Source of the DNA: Klebsiella electrica
GTDB taxonomy: Bacteria > Pseudomonadota > Gammaproteobacteria > Enterobacterales > Enterobacteriaceae
Reading direction: 5' to 3'
NCBI RefSeq assembly: GCF_006711645.1
Contig: NZ_CP041247.1
Location: forward strand, 1,054,001-1,118,000
DNA length: 64,000 nucleotides
Part shown: one piece after another, positions 56,385-64,000 of the stretch
Layout of the letters: each line of letters begins with the position of its first letter
How positions within the stretch are numbered: position 1 is the stretch's first letter
Notes under the pieces: generated by a model
Told to the model about the DNA's origin: nothing
Databases searched by the model: none
The model's input: only the letters and a program-made list of their open reading frames with translations
Position numbers and translations under genes: made by a program

Positions 56385-59300
56385 CTATTCAGGCAGCGCT
56401 TCTGGTGCCGGTTTGCCGCGGGTGACCAGCTTACGCAGCGTGACGTAGAACACAGGTGTCAGGAACAGACCAAACAGCGTCACGCCCAGCATCCCGGAGA
56501 ACACCGTAATCCCGGTGACGCCGCGCACTTCCGCGCCCGCGCCGTGGCCGAGGATCAGCGGAATTGTCCCGGCAATAAAGGCAATGGAGGTCATCACGAT
56601 CGGACGCAGACGCAGGTGACAGGCTTCCAGCGCCGCTTCCATGATCCCTTTCCCCTGAATTTCCAGCTCGCGAGCAAACTCGACGATCAGGATCGCATTT
56701 TTACAGGCCAACCCCATTAACACCACCAGTCCAACCTGTACGAAGACGTTGTTGTCGCCGCCGGTGAGCCAGACGCCAAACAGGGCGGAGAGCAGCGTCA
56801 TCGGAACGATGAGGATCACCGCCAGCGGCAGCGTCCAGCTTTCATACAGCGCCGCCAGCACCAGGAACGCCAGCAGTACCGCCACCGGGAAGACAATCAG
56901 CGCGGTGTTGCCCTGGGTGGCCTGCTGGAAGCTCAGATCCGTCCATTCGATGTTCATGCCGTTCGGCAACAGCTGGCCGGACATGGCGGCCAGTTTGCTC
57001 ATCGCCTGAGCGGAAGAGAGCACCCGAGGATCGGCGTCGCCGATCAGATCCGCCGCCGGATAGCCGTTGTAGCGGATCACCGGATCCGGCCCGTAGGTCG
57101 TGCTGATATTGACCATACTGCCGATCGGCACCATTTCACCCTGGTTATTCCGGGTGCGCAGATTAGCAATATCCTCCACGCTGTCGCGGAACGGCCCGTC
57201 GGCCTGCGCCATGACGCGCCAGGTTCGGCCGAACTGGTTAAAGTCGTTCACATAGGAAGAGCCCAGGTAGGTTTGCAGCGTACCGAACAGATCGGTCAGC
57301 GAGACGCCCTGCGCTTTCGCCTTGTCGCGATCGACCTGCACATCCAGCTGCGGTACGTTTGCCTGATAGGCTGAAATAGGGAAATGCATCCCCGGTGTCT
57401 GCATGATCGCTCCGGACAGGGTATTCACCGCCGTTTGCAGCGCGCCATAGCCTAAGCCCCCTCGATCCTGAATATACAGCGAGTAACCGGAACCCTGGCC
57501 GAGGCCGAGAATCGGCGGCGGCAGGATAGAGAAGCCAAAGCCTTGCTGGATTTGCGCGATTTTGGCATTGATCTCGGCGTTAATTTCCGCTGCGGAATGT
57601 TTACGCTGATCGAACGGCTTCAGGCCAAAAAATACCGTGCCGGTGTTCGGCGTATTGGTGAATTGCAGCGCGTTAAGCCCCGGAAACGCCACCGCATAAT
57701 CCACGCCTTCAGTGTTCATCCCGATTTCGCTCATCTTACGGATGACCGCGTCGGTGCGGGCCAGCGAAGAACCTTCCGGCATTTTCACGCCGCCTATCAG
57801 GTAGAGCTTATCCTGGGTGGGAATAAACCCGCCCGGCACGGCTTTAAACATCACGCCGGCGGCGCCGAGCAGCAGCAGGTAAACAATAAACACGGCGCCA
57901 CGTCGTCCGAGCGTTTTGCCAACCAGCCCCTGGTAACCGTGCGAGCTGCGATGGAAGAAGCGGTTGAACGGACGGAACAGCCAGCCGAACAGGCGATCGA
58001 TAAGCCGGGTCGGGAGGTCTCTCGGCGCGCCGTGCGGCTTCAGCAACAGGGCTGCCAGCGCCGGGGAGAGGGTCAGCGAGTTGATGGCCGAGATCACCGT
58101 CGAAATCGCGATCGTCACCGCAAACTGTTTATAGAACTGCCCGGTTACGCCGGAGAGGAAGGCCATCGGCACGAATACTGCGCACAGCACCAGGGCGATA
58201 GCGATAATCGGCCCGGACACTTCACGCATCGCCTGGTGCGCCGCCTGCAGAGGGGCGAGCCCCTCCTCGATATTGCGCTCGACGTTTTCCACCACCACAA
58301 TCGCGTCGTCCACCACGATCCCAATGGCGAGGACCAGGCCGAACAGGCTCAGGGTGTTAAGCGAGAAGCCAAGCAGGTAGAGAATACCGAACGTCCCCAC
58401 CACCGAGACCGGTACGGCAATCAGCGGAATAATCGATGCGCGCCAGGTTTGCAGGAACAGGATCACCACCAGTACTACCAGCACTACCGCTTCGAGCAGG
58501 GTTTGCACCACCGCGCGAATGGAGTCGCGCACAAAAACGGTGGGGTCGTAAGGGGCGGCCCACTTCATGTCTTCCGGGAAACGCGTGGACAGTTCGTCCA
58601 TTTTGGCGCGTACCGCATTCGACAAATCAATGGCGTTGGCCCCCGGCGACTGGAAGATGCCGATCCCGACCGCATCTTTATTGTTAAGCTGGGAACGCAG
58701 CGCGTAGCTGCCCGACCCCATTTCGATGCGCGCCACGTCGCGCAGACGGACCAGCGAACCATCCTGGGCCGTTTTGAGAATGATATTGCCGAACTCTTCT
58801 TCCGTGTGCAGACGACCCTGGGCGTTAATCGAGATCAGGAAGTCGCTCTCTTTCGGCAGCGGCTCGGCGCCAAGCTGCCCGGCGGAGACCTGCACGTTTT
58901 GCTCCTGCATCGCCGTCACCACATCGGAGGCGGTCAACCCACGTGCGGCGACCTTATTCGGATCCAGCCAGATTCGCATGGCGTATTCGCCGGCACCAAA
59001 AATCTGGATTTGGCCGACGCCGGGCAGGCGCGCCAGTTCATCCTTCACTTTTAAGGTGGCGTAGTTACGCATATACAGCGAATCGTATTTACCGTTGGGC
59101 GAAAACAGATGCACCACCAGGGTGAGCGTCGGCGACTGTTTCTGGGTAGTGATCCCCAGACGGCGTACATCTTCCGGCAGACGCGCTTCGGCCTGTGATA
59201 CCCGGTTTTGTACCTGAACCTGCGCCTGATCGGGGTCGGTGCCCGGGCGGAAGGTGACGGTGGTAACCAGTACGCCGTCGGAGCCGGCGACGGACTTCAT

Positions 59301-59537
59301 GTACATCATGTTTTCGACGCCGTTGATCGCTTCTTCCAGCGGCGTCGCCACGGTCTCGGCGATTACTTTCGGGTTGGCACCCGGATACTCCGCGCGTACC
59401 TGCACACTCGGCGGCACCACGTCAGGGTATTCGCTGACCGGTAGCAGCGGGATGGCGATGAGCCCGGTAATAAAAATCAAAATCGACAGCACCGCGGCAA
59501 AAATCGGCCTGTCGATAAAAAAGCGGGAAAAGTCCAT
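56385..59537 (-). CDS. oqxB: RND multidrug efflux transporter OqxB
   Basis: OqxB is the 1050-aa inner-membrane RND pump that with OqxA and TolC exports quinolones, olaquindox, chloramphenicol and other drugs. It begins MDFSRFFIDRPIFAAVLSI, with twelve membrane helices and two large periplasmic loops. The proton-relay region is seen in GIVVDDAIVVVENVERN, and the helix-ten/eleven region as GLACKNAILIVEFA. It is 24 bp behind oqxA. These genes are chromosomal in Klebsiella, which supports the genus call. Full length, no interruption. Confidence 0.95.
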   Translation of the reverse strand: MDFSRFFIDRPIFAAVLSILIFITGLIAIPLLPVSEYPDVVPPSVQVRAEYPGANPKVIAETVATPLEEAINGVENMMYMKSVAGSDGVLVTTVTFRPGTDPDQAQVQVQNRVSQAEARLPEDVRRLGITTQKQSPTLTLVVHLFSPNGKYDSLYMRNYATLKVKDELARLPGVGQIQIFGAGEYAMRIWLDPNKVAARGLTASDVVTAMQEQNVQVSAGQLGAEPLPKESDFLISINAQGRLHTEEEFGNIILKTAQDGSLVRLRDVARIEMGSGSYALRSQLNNKDAVGIGIFQSPGANAIDLSNAVRAKMDELSTRFPEDMKWAAPYDPTVFVRDSIRAVVQTLLEAVVLVVLVVILFLQTWRASIIPLIAVPVSVVGTFGILYLLGFSLNTLSLFGLVLAIGIVVDDAIVVVENVERNIEEGLAPLQAAHQAMREVSGPIIAIALVLCAVFVPMAFLSGVTGQFYKQFAVTIAISTVISAINSLTLSPALAALLLKPHGAPRDLPTRLIDRLFGWLFRPFNRFFHRSSHGYQGLVGKTLGRRGAVFIVYLLLLGAAGVMFKAVPGGFIPTQDKLYLIGGVKMPEGSSLARTDAVIRKMSEIGMNTEGVDYAVAFPGLNALQFTNTPNTGTVFFGLKPFDQRKHSAAEINAEINAKIAQIQQGFGFSILPPPILGLGQGSGYSLYIQDRGGLGYGALQTAVNTLSGAIMQTPGMHFPISAYQANVPQLDVQVDRDKAKAQGVSLTDLFGTLQTYLGSSYVNDFNQFGRTWRVMAQADGPFRDSVEDIANLRTRNNQGEMVPIGSMVNISTTYGPDPVIRYNGYPAADLIGDADPRVLSSAQAMSKLAAMSGQLLPNGMNIEWTDLSFQQATQGNTALIVFPVAVLLAFLVLAALYESWTLPLAVILIVPMTLLSALFGVWLTGGDNNVFVQVGLVVLMGLACKNAILIVEFARELEIQGKGIMEAALEACHLRLRPIVMTSIAFIAGTIPLILGHGAGAEVRGVTGITVFSGMLGVTLFGLFLTPVFYVTLRKLVTRGKPAPEALPE

Positions 59538-59561
59538 GCGTCGGATTCTCAGGTCAAGGGA

Positions 59562-60737
59562 TCAATTGAGGGCAGTGCTGGCGGTCATCGCCACGGTTTT
59601 CGCGTTAACCGGCATTCCGGGCATAAACACTTTTTGTAATCCTTCGACGATGACTTTATCGCCAGGATTCAGCCCCTGCTGGACGATGCGTAAACCGGCG
59701 GCCAGGCGACCCGGCTTGATATCGCGGCGCTGCGCTTTACCCTCTTTATCAACGATATAAACGTATTTGCGGTCCTGATCGGTCAGTACCGCTTTGTCGT
59801 CGATTAGCGTGGCCTGGAATTCGGCGCTGCCCGGCAGGCGCACGCGGGCAAACAGGCCCGGTATGAACTGACGCTGGCTGTTATCCAGCAGCGCGCGCAT
59901 ACGGATAGTGCCGGTGCTCGGCGTTAGCTGATTATCGAGGAAATCCACTTTTCCCTGATGGGGATAGCCGTCCTCACCGACAAGACCCATCTCAACCGGC
60001 AGCGCAAGATGATTGCTGGCCGCCCCCTGGCCGCTGCGGGCGAGGTTTTGATAGTGAAGATAGGTTGATTCATCGACATCAAAATAGACGTAGACCGTCT
60101 TCTGCGAGACCACCGTTGTCAGCACGCTGGCACTGTCACCCGCGGTCACCAGGTTACCGCTGGTGATCAGCGCGCGGCTGGCGCGACCATCGATAGGGGC
60201 GGTCACTTTGGTGAAGTCAAGGTTAAGCTGAGCGGCATCCACGGCGGCCTGTGCAGCCTGGATGTCGGCCTGCGCCTGGGTCGCGGCGGAACGGCGCTGC
60301 TCCCACTCTTCACGGGATACCACGTTGCTGTTGATTAATTTGTCGGTACGGCTGGCCTCGCTGCGCGCCAGGCTGGCCTGTGTTTTGGCTCTTGCCAGCG
60401 TTGCCTGCGCCTGCTCGAGGGCGGCGCGATAGGTTCTGTCATCGATAGTGAATAGCACCTCGCCCTTTTTCACTTCCTGGCCGTCGGTGTAGTTCACTTT
60501 TTCAATGTAGCCGGAGACGCGTGGGCGGAGCTGAACGCTTTCTACCGCTTCAATTCGGCCGTTAAAGCTGTCCCACTGGCTAATGGATTTCACCACTACG
60601 TCAGCGGCGCTGACGGCAGGGGCCTGCGGTGCGGCGTTTTGCGCCGCGCTGTTATCGCAGCTGGCAAGCAGCATGGCGATGACTGCGCTCCCCAGTCCGC
60701 GTAGATAAAAGTTAACCCAGGTTTTTTTCAGGCTCAT
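59562..60737 (-). CDS. oqxA: RND efflux adaptor OqxA
   Basis: The 391-aa periplasmic membrane-fusion lipoprotein of the Oqx pump. A lipoprotein signal ends LLAS-Cys27. The lipoyl half (RPRVSGYIEKVNYTDGQEVKKGE), an alpha-hairpin rich in Ala/Gln and the beta-barrel part follow in order. It heads oqxAB and is divergent from rarA, whose product activates it. Confidence 0.94.
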   Translation of the reverse strand: MSLKKTWVNFYLRGLGSAVIAMLLASCDNSAAQNAAPQAPAVSAADVVVKSISQWDSFNGRIEAVESVQLRPRVSGYIEKVNYTDGQEVKKGEVLFTIDDRTYRAALEQAQATLARAKTQASLARSEASRTDKLINSNVVSREEWEQRRSAATQAQADIQAAQAAVDAAQLNLDFTKVTAPIDGRASRALITSGNLVTAGDSASVLTTVVSQKTVYVYFDVDESTYLHYQNLARSGQGAASNHLALPVEMGLVGEDGYPHQGKVDFLDNQLTPSTGTIRMRALLDNSQRQFIPGLFARVRLPGSAEFQATLIDDKAVLTDQDRKYVYIVDKEGKAQRRDIKPGRLAAGLRIVQQGLNPGDKVIVEGLQKVFMPGMPVNAKTVAMTASTALN

Positions 60738-61070
60738 TATTTTTATTCCGGTAATTGTTGCCGCCGGGCAAGACGCAGCGAAGGACGCTGCGCAACTTCC
60801 TGTGCCCGGGCTGGCTTAAGGCCATTTGTGCCGTTCATCGCCACAAAACTGTAACAGTTGCGAATACACTATCGCGGCGATTGTAGGAAGGCGCTTAACT
60901 AAGTGCAAGAATAATTGTTGCACTTTATGTGCTGTTTCCGTTGAGCGAAAAAGACACATTTCAGGCAGGGATTTTAATGTAACAATAAAACTTGCAATTT
61001 ATGCCAAAGCAGGTCACTTTTAAATGCAATAGATAAAGATACTTTTATTAACAGCCCAGGGGAACCCGAT
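60738..61070. promoter_or_regulatory. oqxAB-rarA divergent control region
   Basis: This 333-bp gap must hold both promoters and the RarA and OqxR sites. A GC-rich REP-like stretch lies just upstream of oqxA (near 60760-60820). The right half is AT-rich with candidate -10 sequences before rarA. I could not assign a marbox or Rrf2 site with confidence. Confidence 0.55.
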
Positions 61071-61424
61071 ATGAACACTGGCGCTTTTGTACACGATTTA
61101 CTTGACTGGATTGATAATAACCTTGAAAGCCGCCTCGATATTGACACGGTCTCCCGGCGGGCAGGCTATTCGAAGTGGCATCTTCAGCGGATATTCAAAG
61201 AACATACCGGCCACCCCATCGGCGAATACATCCGCGCCCGGAAGCTGCAAAAATCGCTTGAGCGCTTAACCCTCAGCGACGAGCCGATCCTCAACGTGGC
61301 CATCGCGCTGGGTTTCGACTCTCAGCAATCCTTCAATCGCAGTTTCAAGCGCCAGTATGGCCAGGCGCCGGGAGTCTGGCGCCGCAGCATGGGGACGGCT
61401 GCATCGTGCCAGCGTTCCACATGA
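61071..61424 (+). CDS. rarA: AraC-type multidrug regulator RarA
   Basis: A 117-aa stand-alone AraC/XylS DNA-binding domain like MarA, SoxS and RamA. The first HTH is in VSRRAGYSKWHLQRIFKEHTG, the second in NVAIALGFDSQQSFNRSFKRQYG. In Klebsiella RarA activates oqxAB and raises multidrug tolerance. The last residues (MGTAASCQRST) run into sequence of an IS3-type transposase remnant, so the native C-terminus may have been replaced. The DNA-binding core is complete and function is likely kept. Confidence 0.9.
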   Translation: MNTGAFVHDLLDWIDNNLESRLDIDTVSRRAGYSKWHLQRIFKEHTGHPIGEYIRARKLQKSLERLTLSDEPILNVAIALGFDSQQSFNRSFKRQYGQAPGVWRRSMGTAASCQRST

Positions 61425-61512
61425 ATCCCTGAATAACCTGACGCCGGAGGAATACCGGCTGATGGCAGATCTCAAAAAGTGCGTGGAACTAAAACGGGTG
61501 TGCTTAGAATGA
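61411..61512 (+). pseudogene. IS3-family transposase OrfB 3' remnant
   Basis: The frame reads PHESLNNLTPEEYRLMA, the standard C-terminal motif of IS3-family (IS407-like) transposases, then unrelated residues to a stop. No start, no upstream catalytic part and no inverted repeat are present. It overlaps the rarA 3' end in another frame, so an insertion followed by deletion occurred at this point. Confidence 0.75.
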
Positions 61513-61546
61513 AGCATTCTACGAAGTAACACGCCTTTTGGCGTGA

Positions 61547-61756
61547 TTTCGTGGCGAGCGCAATGAACGTTACTGTGAAGAGTTTTATGATGAAGATGAA
61601 TGGCAAGAGTCTGAACAGGTCATTCGTGAAATTGAAATTAAGACAGAAAAAATTAAGCTGAGGCAATCCGAAGCCGTGGATTACGATGAACCAGAAGCAG
61701 CCCAAAGTACAAACTTGCCATTAGGGCGGAGTATTTTCGATGATGTTGACGAGTAA
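61547..61756 (+). pseudogene. C-terminal fragment of an unknown acidic protein
   Basis: A 69-codon open stretch without start encodes ERNERYCEEFYDEDEWQESE, a Lys/Glu-rich middle and the end LGRSIFDDVDE. The ordered, charged composition looks like a real protein tail, not chance. I do not recognise the family. It lies between the transposase scrap and the T6SS genes, in a low-GC mosaic junction. The 261 bp after it hold no gene that I can support. Confidence 0.45.
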
Positions 61757-62017
61757 ACACCTGGAAAAATCCCTGGTAACCTGAATTGCATGTTTAGAGA
61801 GGCGACGATTTTAAATGCAACATGAAAACACGCTGTAATTTTATAGCCAGTTTTCAGTTTTGGTTAGTATTGATTAAATTCAGGTGGTGAATGTATTTTC
61901 TTTAATTATGCGCAAGAAGAATGTATTTTTAACCTGGATGCAATTATAAATGATTTAATTGTCTTTTCGGCTATTTTTAAGATTATTTTAAATTCCGCCT
62001 GTGACAAGGTTTGTGAG

Positions 62018-62827
62018 GTGGAAATATCAATATGGTTACATTTTGTAACATCCGTCTCATTGCCTGCCCGATTGGGCATAAATACCATCACTGGCAATAA
62101 ACCTCATTCTGATAATGGACATAGCTGCGTGGTGCCAACTGCTCCCGGAACGGATATTCAGGTAAAACCCATCACTTCTGCATTCATTGATAATATATTT
62201 CAGGATACGTGGATCCTCGCTTTAGCCATCAAAAATATTCCCGGCGTTGTTGTCGATAAAGCTCTTTATCAGCACTGCGTCAAAATGGTTGAGCGAGTGC
62301 AGGAAAAACTCTACAGCGCAGGCGCATCCGATATTCTTGCCGATGAAATCAAGTTCGCACATTGCGTATTTCTCGATGAGGCTGTGATGACTCAACCAGA
62401 TACTGATGTTTCAGTCTGGTGGGCTGAAACACCGCTTCAGGGCATATTTATGGAGGATCTGCACGGTGGTGAAGTTTTTTATGAAAATATCAAAAAGCTG
62501 CTACGCGGATCCTCTCCTTCGGAAGCGGTTATTACCTGTTATCACCGTATGCTGATGCTGGGTTACAGAGGGAAGTTTATCCACGATGATGGCGAACAAA
62601 ACGAGGAACGGCAATCGTTACTGAAGCAGTTGGGGGAGTTGTTACCCGCAGTCAAAGGCAAAATCAACACGCCTGTCTTTATTCGCAACCGTCGTCAGGA
62701 CATTCGTTTTTGGCGGCGTTCGCCGTGGGTGATGCAACTTTTGGGATTACTGGTGATTGTGGCCGTGTCCTGTGCGATGAGCACCCATCTGTACTATTTG
62801 CTCGGGCAGTGGTTCACGCTGAGCTGA
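62018..62827 (+). CDS. tssL: Type VI secretion protein TssL (DotU family), short form
   Basis: TssL is part of the T6SS membrane complex with TssJ and TssM. The DotU cytoplasmic domain is clear (IFQDTWILALAIKN, FAHCVFLDEAVMTQ, YHRMLMLGYRGKF), with one C-terminal membrane anchor (VMQLLGLLVIVAVSCAMS) and no peptidoglycan-binding extension. The first in-frame start is GTG and adds about 50 residues not like the family; a GTG pair at 62129/62132 would give a more normal ~230 aa. No tssK precedes it, so the cluster edge or an altered N-terminus lies here. vgrG follows after 28 bp. Confidence 0.82.
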   Translation: MEISIWLHFVTSVSLPARLGINTITGNKPHSDNGHSCVVPTAPGTDIQVKPITSAFIDNIFQDTWILALAIKNIPGVVVDKALYQHCVKMVERVQEKLYSAGASDILADEIKFAHCVFLDEAVMTQPDTDVSVWWAETPLQGIFMEDLHGGEVFYENIKKLLRGSSPSEAVITCYHRMLMLGYRGKFIHDDGEQNEERQSLLKQLGELLPAVKGKINTPVFIRNRRQDIRFWRRSPWVMQLLGLLVIVAVSCAMSTHLYYLLGQWFTLS

Positions 62828-62855
62828 TAACAACTGACCAGGGAGAAAGCAGGTC

Positions 62856-64000
62856 ATGAGCGAAAATACGTTTACCCTTCAGGGGAGCAAGATTCCGGTC
62901 TACAACCACTACCAGCTGAAAGTGCCGGAGCTGCAAAAACAACGCCCGGACATTCAACTGTCGGTGCTGCGTTTCAGCGGTGAAGAAGTCCTGAATACCC
63001 CGTGGCGCTACTCGATTGAGCTGACCAGTGCGACTCCCGATATTCCTGCTGATGTGCTGATCAACACCACGGCACAACTTCTGTTTTACCCGGACGGTAA
63101 ACCCTGGCAGGCCGTCAGTCCTCGCGTCATGCGCGGAGTCATCACGTCTTTCCAGCAGTGCGAACGTTCTGCCGATACCACGCGCTATGTGGTGGTGCTG
63201 GAAGCCAGCCTGGCATTGCTGCGGAACAGCCTGAGCTACGCGGTGTACCAGAATAAAAGCGTCATTGGGGCTGTCGAAGATATCCTGAAGCGCTGGGAGT
63301 TCTCCAGCCTCGACTACCGTTATCAGCTGAACACGCAGTACCCGGTGCGCGATTTTTTTATCTCCTATGCCGAAAGCGATCTGGCCTTTATTCAGCGTCA
63401 TCTGTCCCGCGTTGGCGTGTTCTACTACTTTGCATGGGATGATGAAAATCACCGTGATGTTCTGGTGCTGGGAGATTCCGGGTACGCCTTTACTGATGGT
63501 CCTGAGATCGCCTTCCGTCATCCTTCAGGCCTGTTTGATGGTGGCCTGGAATCGCTGTGGGATGTGACGGTCAATCGGCATTCGGTTGCCGGACAGACGC
63601 GGGTGAACGATGAATATTACCGCGAAGCCCAGAGTGATATGCAGGCGCAGCTGGAAACCGGTCTGGGTAAACCAGCGCTTACCGGCGAAGAATACCGTTA
63701 TGGCGAAAATTACAAAGAGCAGGGAAGGCAGGCCGCAGAACAGCCGGAGCAGGGCCGCTGGTTCGTTAAACGCCGTCGTGAACGCCTGGTAACAGAACAG
63801 GTTGTCTTTGACGGTAAATCGAACGGCATGGATATCCGACCGGGGATGATTATCCATCCACAGGGTAAAAGCTGGGAGGATGCACCGGACGGGTTGTTAG
63901 TGGTATCGACGTCATCTCAGCGCGTTTCCCGCGATACGGCCTACATCATCAGCTTTACTGCCGTTCCCAATCGTCAGCACCTCTCGTATCGTCCTCCGTT
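62856..64000 (+). CDS. vgrG: Type VI secretion spike protein VgrG, N-terminal part
   Basis: The frame opens at ATG after GGGAGAAAGC and stays open for 381 codons to the window end, so the gene is cut. It encodes the gp27-like domain of VgrG/TssI (SVLRFSGEEVLNTPWRYSIELTS, FFISYAESDLAFIQRHLSRVGVFYYF, MDIRPGMIIHP). VgrG trimers tip the T6SS tube and carry effectors. The gp5-like region, any effector domain and following effector/immunity genes lie outside the window. Confidence 0.92.
   Translation, partial: MSENTFTLQGSKIPVYNHYQLKVPELQKQRPDIQLSVLRFSGEEVLNTPWRYSIELTSATPDIPADVLINTTAQLLFYPDGKPWQAVSPRVMRGVITSFQQCERSADTTRYVVVLEASLALLRNSLSYAVYQNKSVIGAVEDILKRWEFSSLDYRYQLNTQYPVRDFFISYAESDLAFIQRHLSRVGVFYYFAWDDENHRDVLVLGDSGYAFTDGPEIAFRHPSGLFDGGLESLWDVTVNRHSVAGQTRVNDEYYREAQSDMQAQLETGLGKPALTGEEYRYGENYKEQGRQAAEQPEQGRWFVKRRRERLVTEQVVFDGKSNGMDIRPGMIIHPQGKSWEDAPDGLLVVSTSSQRVSRDTAYIISFTAVPNRQHLSYRPP

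Noticed and set aside
57543..59054. 503-codon open frame antisense to oqxB
   Set aside because: Long antisense frames are common in GC-rich genes; the product is His/Arg-rich low-complexity sequence without domains.

Overview
The window is chromosomal DNA from an enterobacterium, most likely Klebsiella/Raoultella (possibly the K. oxytoca group). The first 21.7 kb follows the E. coli order gshA-luxS-emrBA-mprA-ygaHZ-proXWV-nrdFEIH-ygaM-ygaC-alaE-stpA-ygaPV at high protein similarity. The far end carries the oqxR / oqxB-oqxA / rarA set typical of Klebsiella. The genus is an inference from gene content and remembered sequences; no search was run.

Layout: 0-21.7 kb is conserved backbone. It holds the end of glutathione synthesis (gshA), the sRNA MicA, AI-2 synthesis (luxS), the EmrAB pump with its repressor, a YgaZH amino-acid exporter, the ProU osmoprotectant transporter, the manganese ribonucleotide reductase operon nrdHIEF, the H-NS paralogue StpA and the sulfur-responsive ygaVP pair. 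An AraC regulator plus a long-type leuA-like gene sit between luxS and emrB, and a CMD-family protein facing a MocR regulator sits between nrdH and ygaM; neither pair is there in E. coli. 21.9-26.2 kb has a PAP2 phosphatase and an AcoR-like sigma-54 activator facing an acetaldehyde-type dehydrogenase, with a visible -24/-12 promoter and an upstream inverted repeat. 26.2-31.9 kb is an AT-rich leader followed by a four-gene chaperone-usher fimbrial operon.

31.9-38.9 kb is a D-alanyl-D-alanine dipeptide utilisation operon (ddpXABCDF) led by an RpiR-type regulator. A sigma-54-type promoter and an NtrC-like dyad lie upstream. 39.2-54.4 kb is the most unusual part. Two ureohydrolases are each divergent from one of two paralogous LysR regulators, and two paralogous polar-amino-acid binding proteins are present. 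An eight-gene collinear block encodes a guanidinobutyrase-like enzyme, a TIM-barrel protein, a 2-oxoglutarate/Fe(II) oxygenase, a binding protein, a fused permease-ATPase, a class II aldolase, a hydroxyacid dehydrogenase and an SDR. I read this as an uptake and degradation island for a guanidino compound whose exact substrate is unknown. A GatABC-type PTS with an exceptional palindrome upstream and a PheC-like periplasmic protein lie within or beside it.

54.5-61.4 kb contains the OqxAB multidrug efflux locus with both of its regulators, plus a nested repeat array of REP-type elements and 44-bp units. Right after rarA come a scrap of an IS3-family transposase and another protein fragment. Then a type VI secretion segment (tssL, then vgrG running off the window) begins, which marks the edge of an acquired region.
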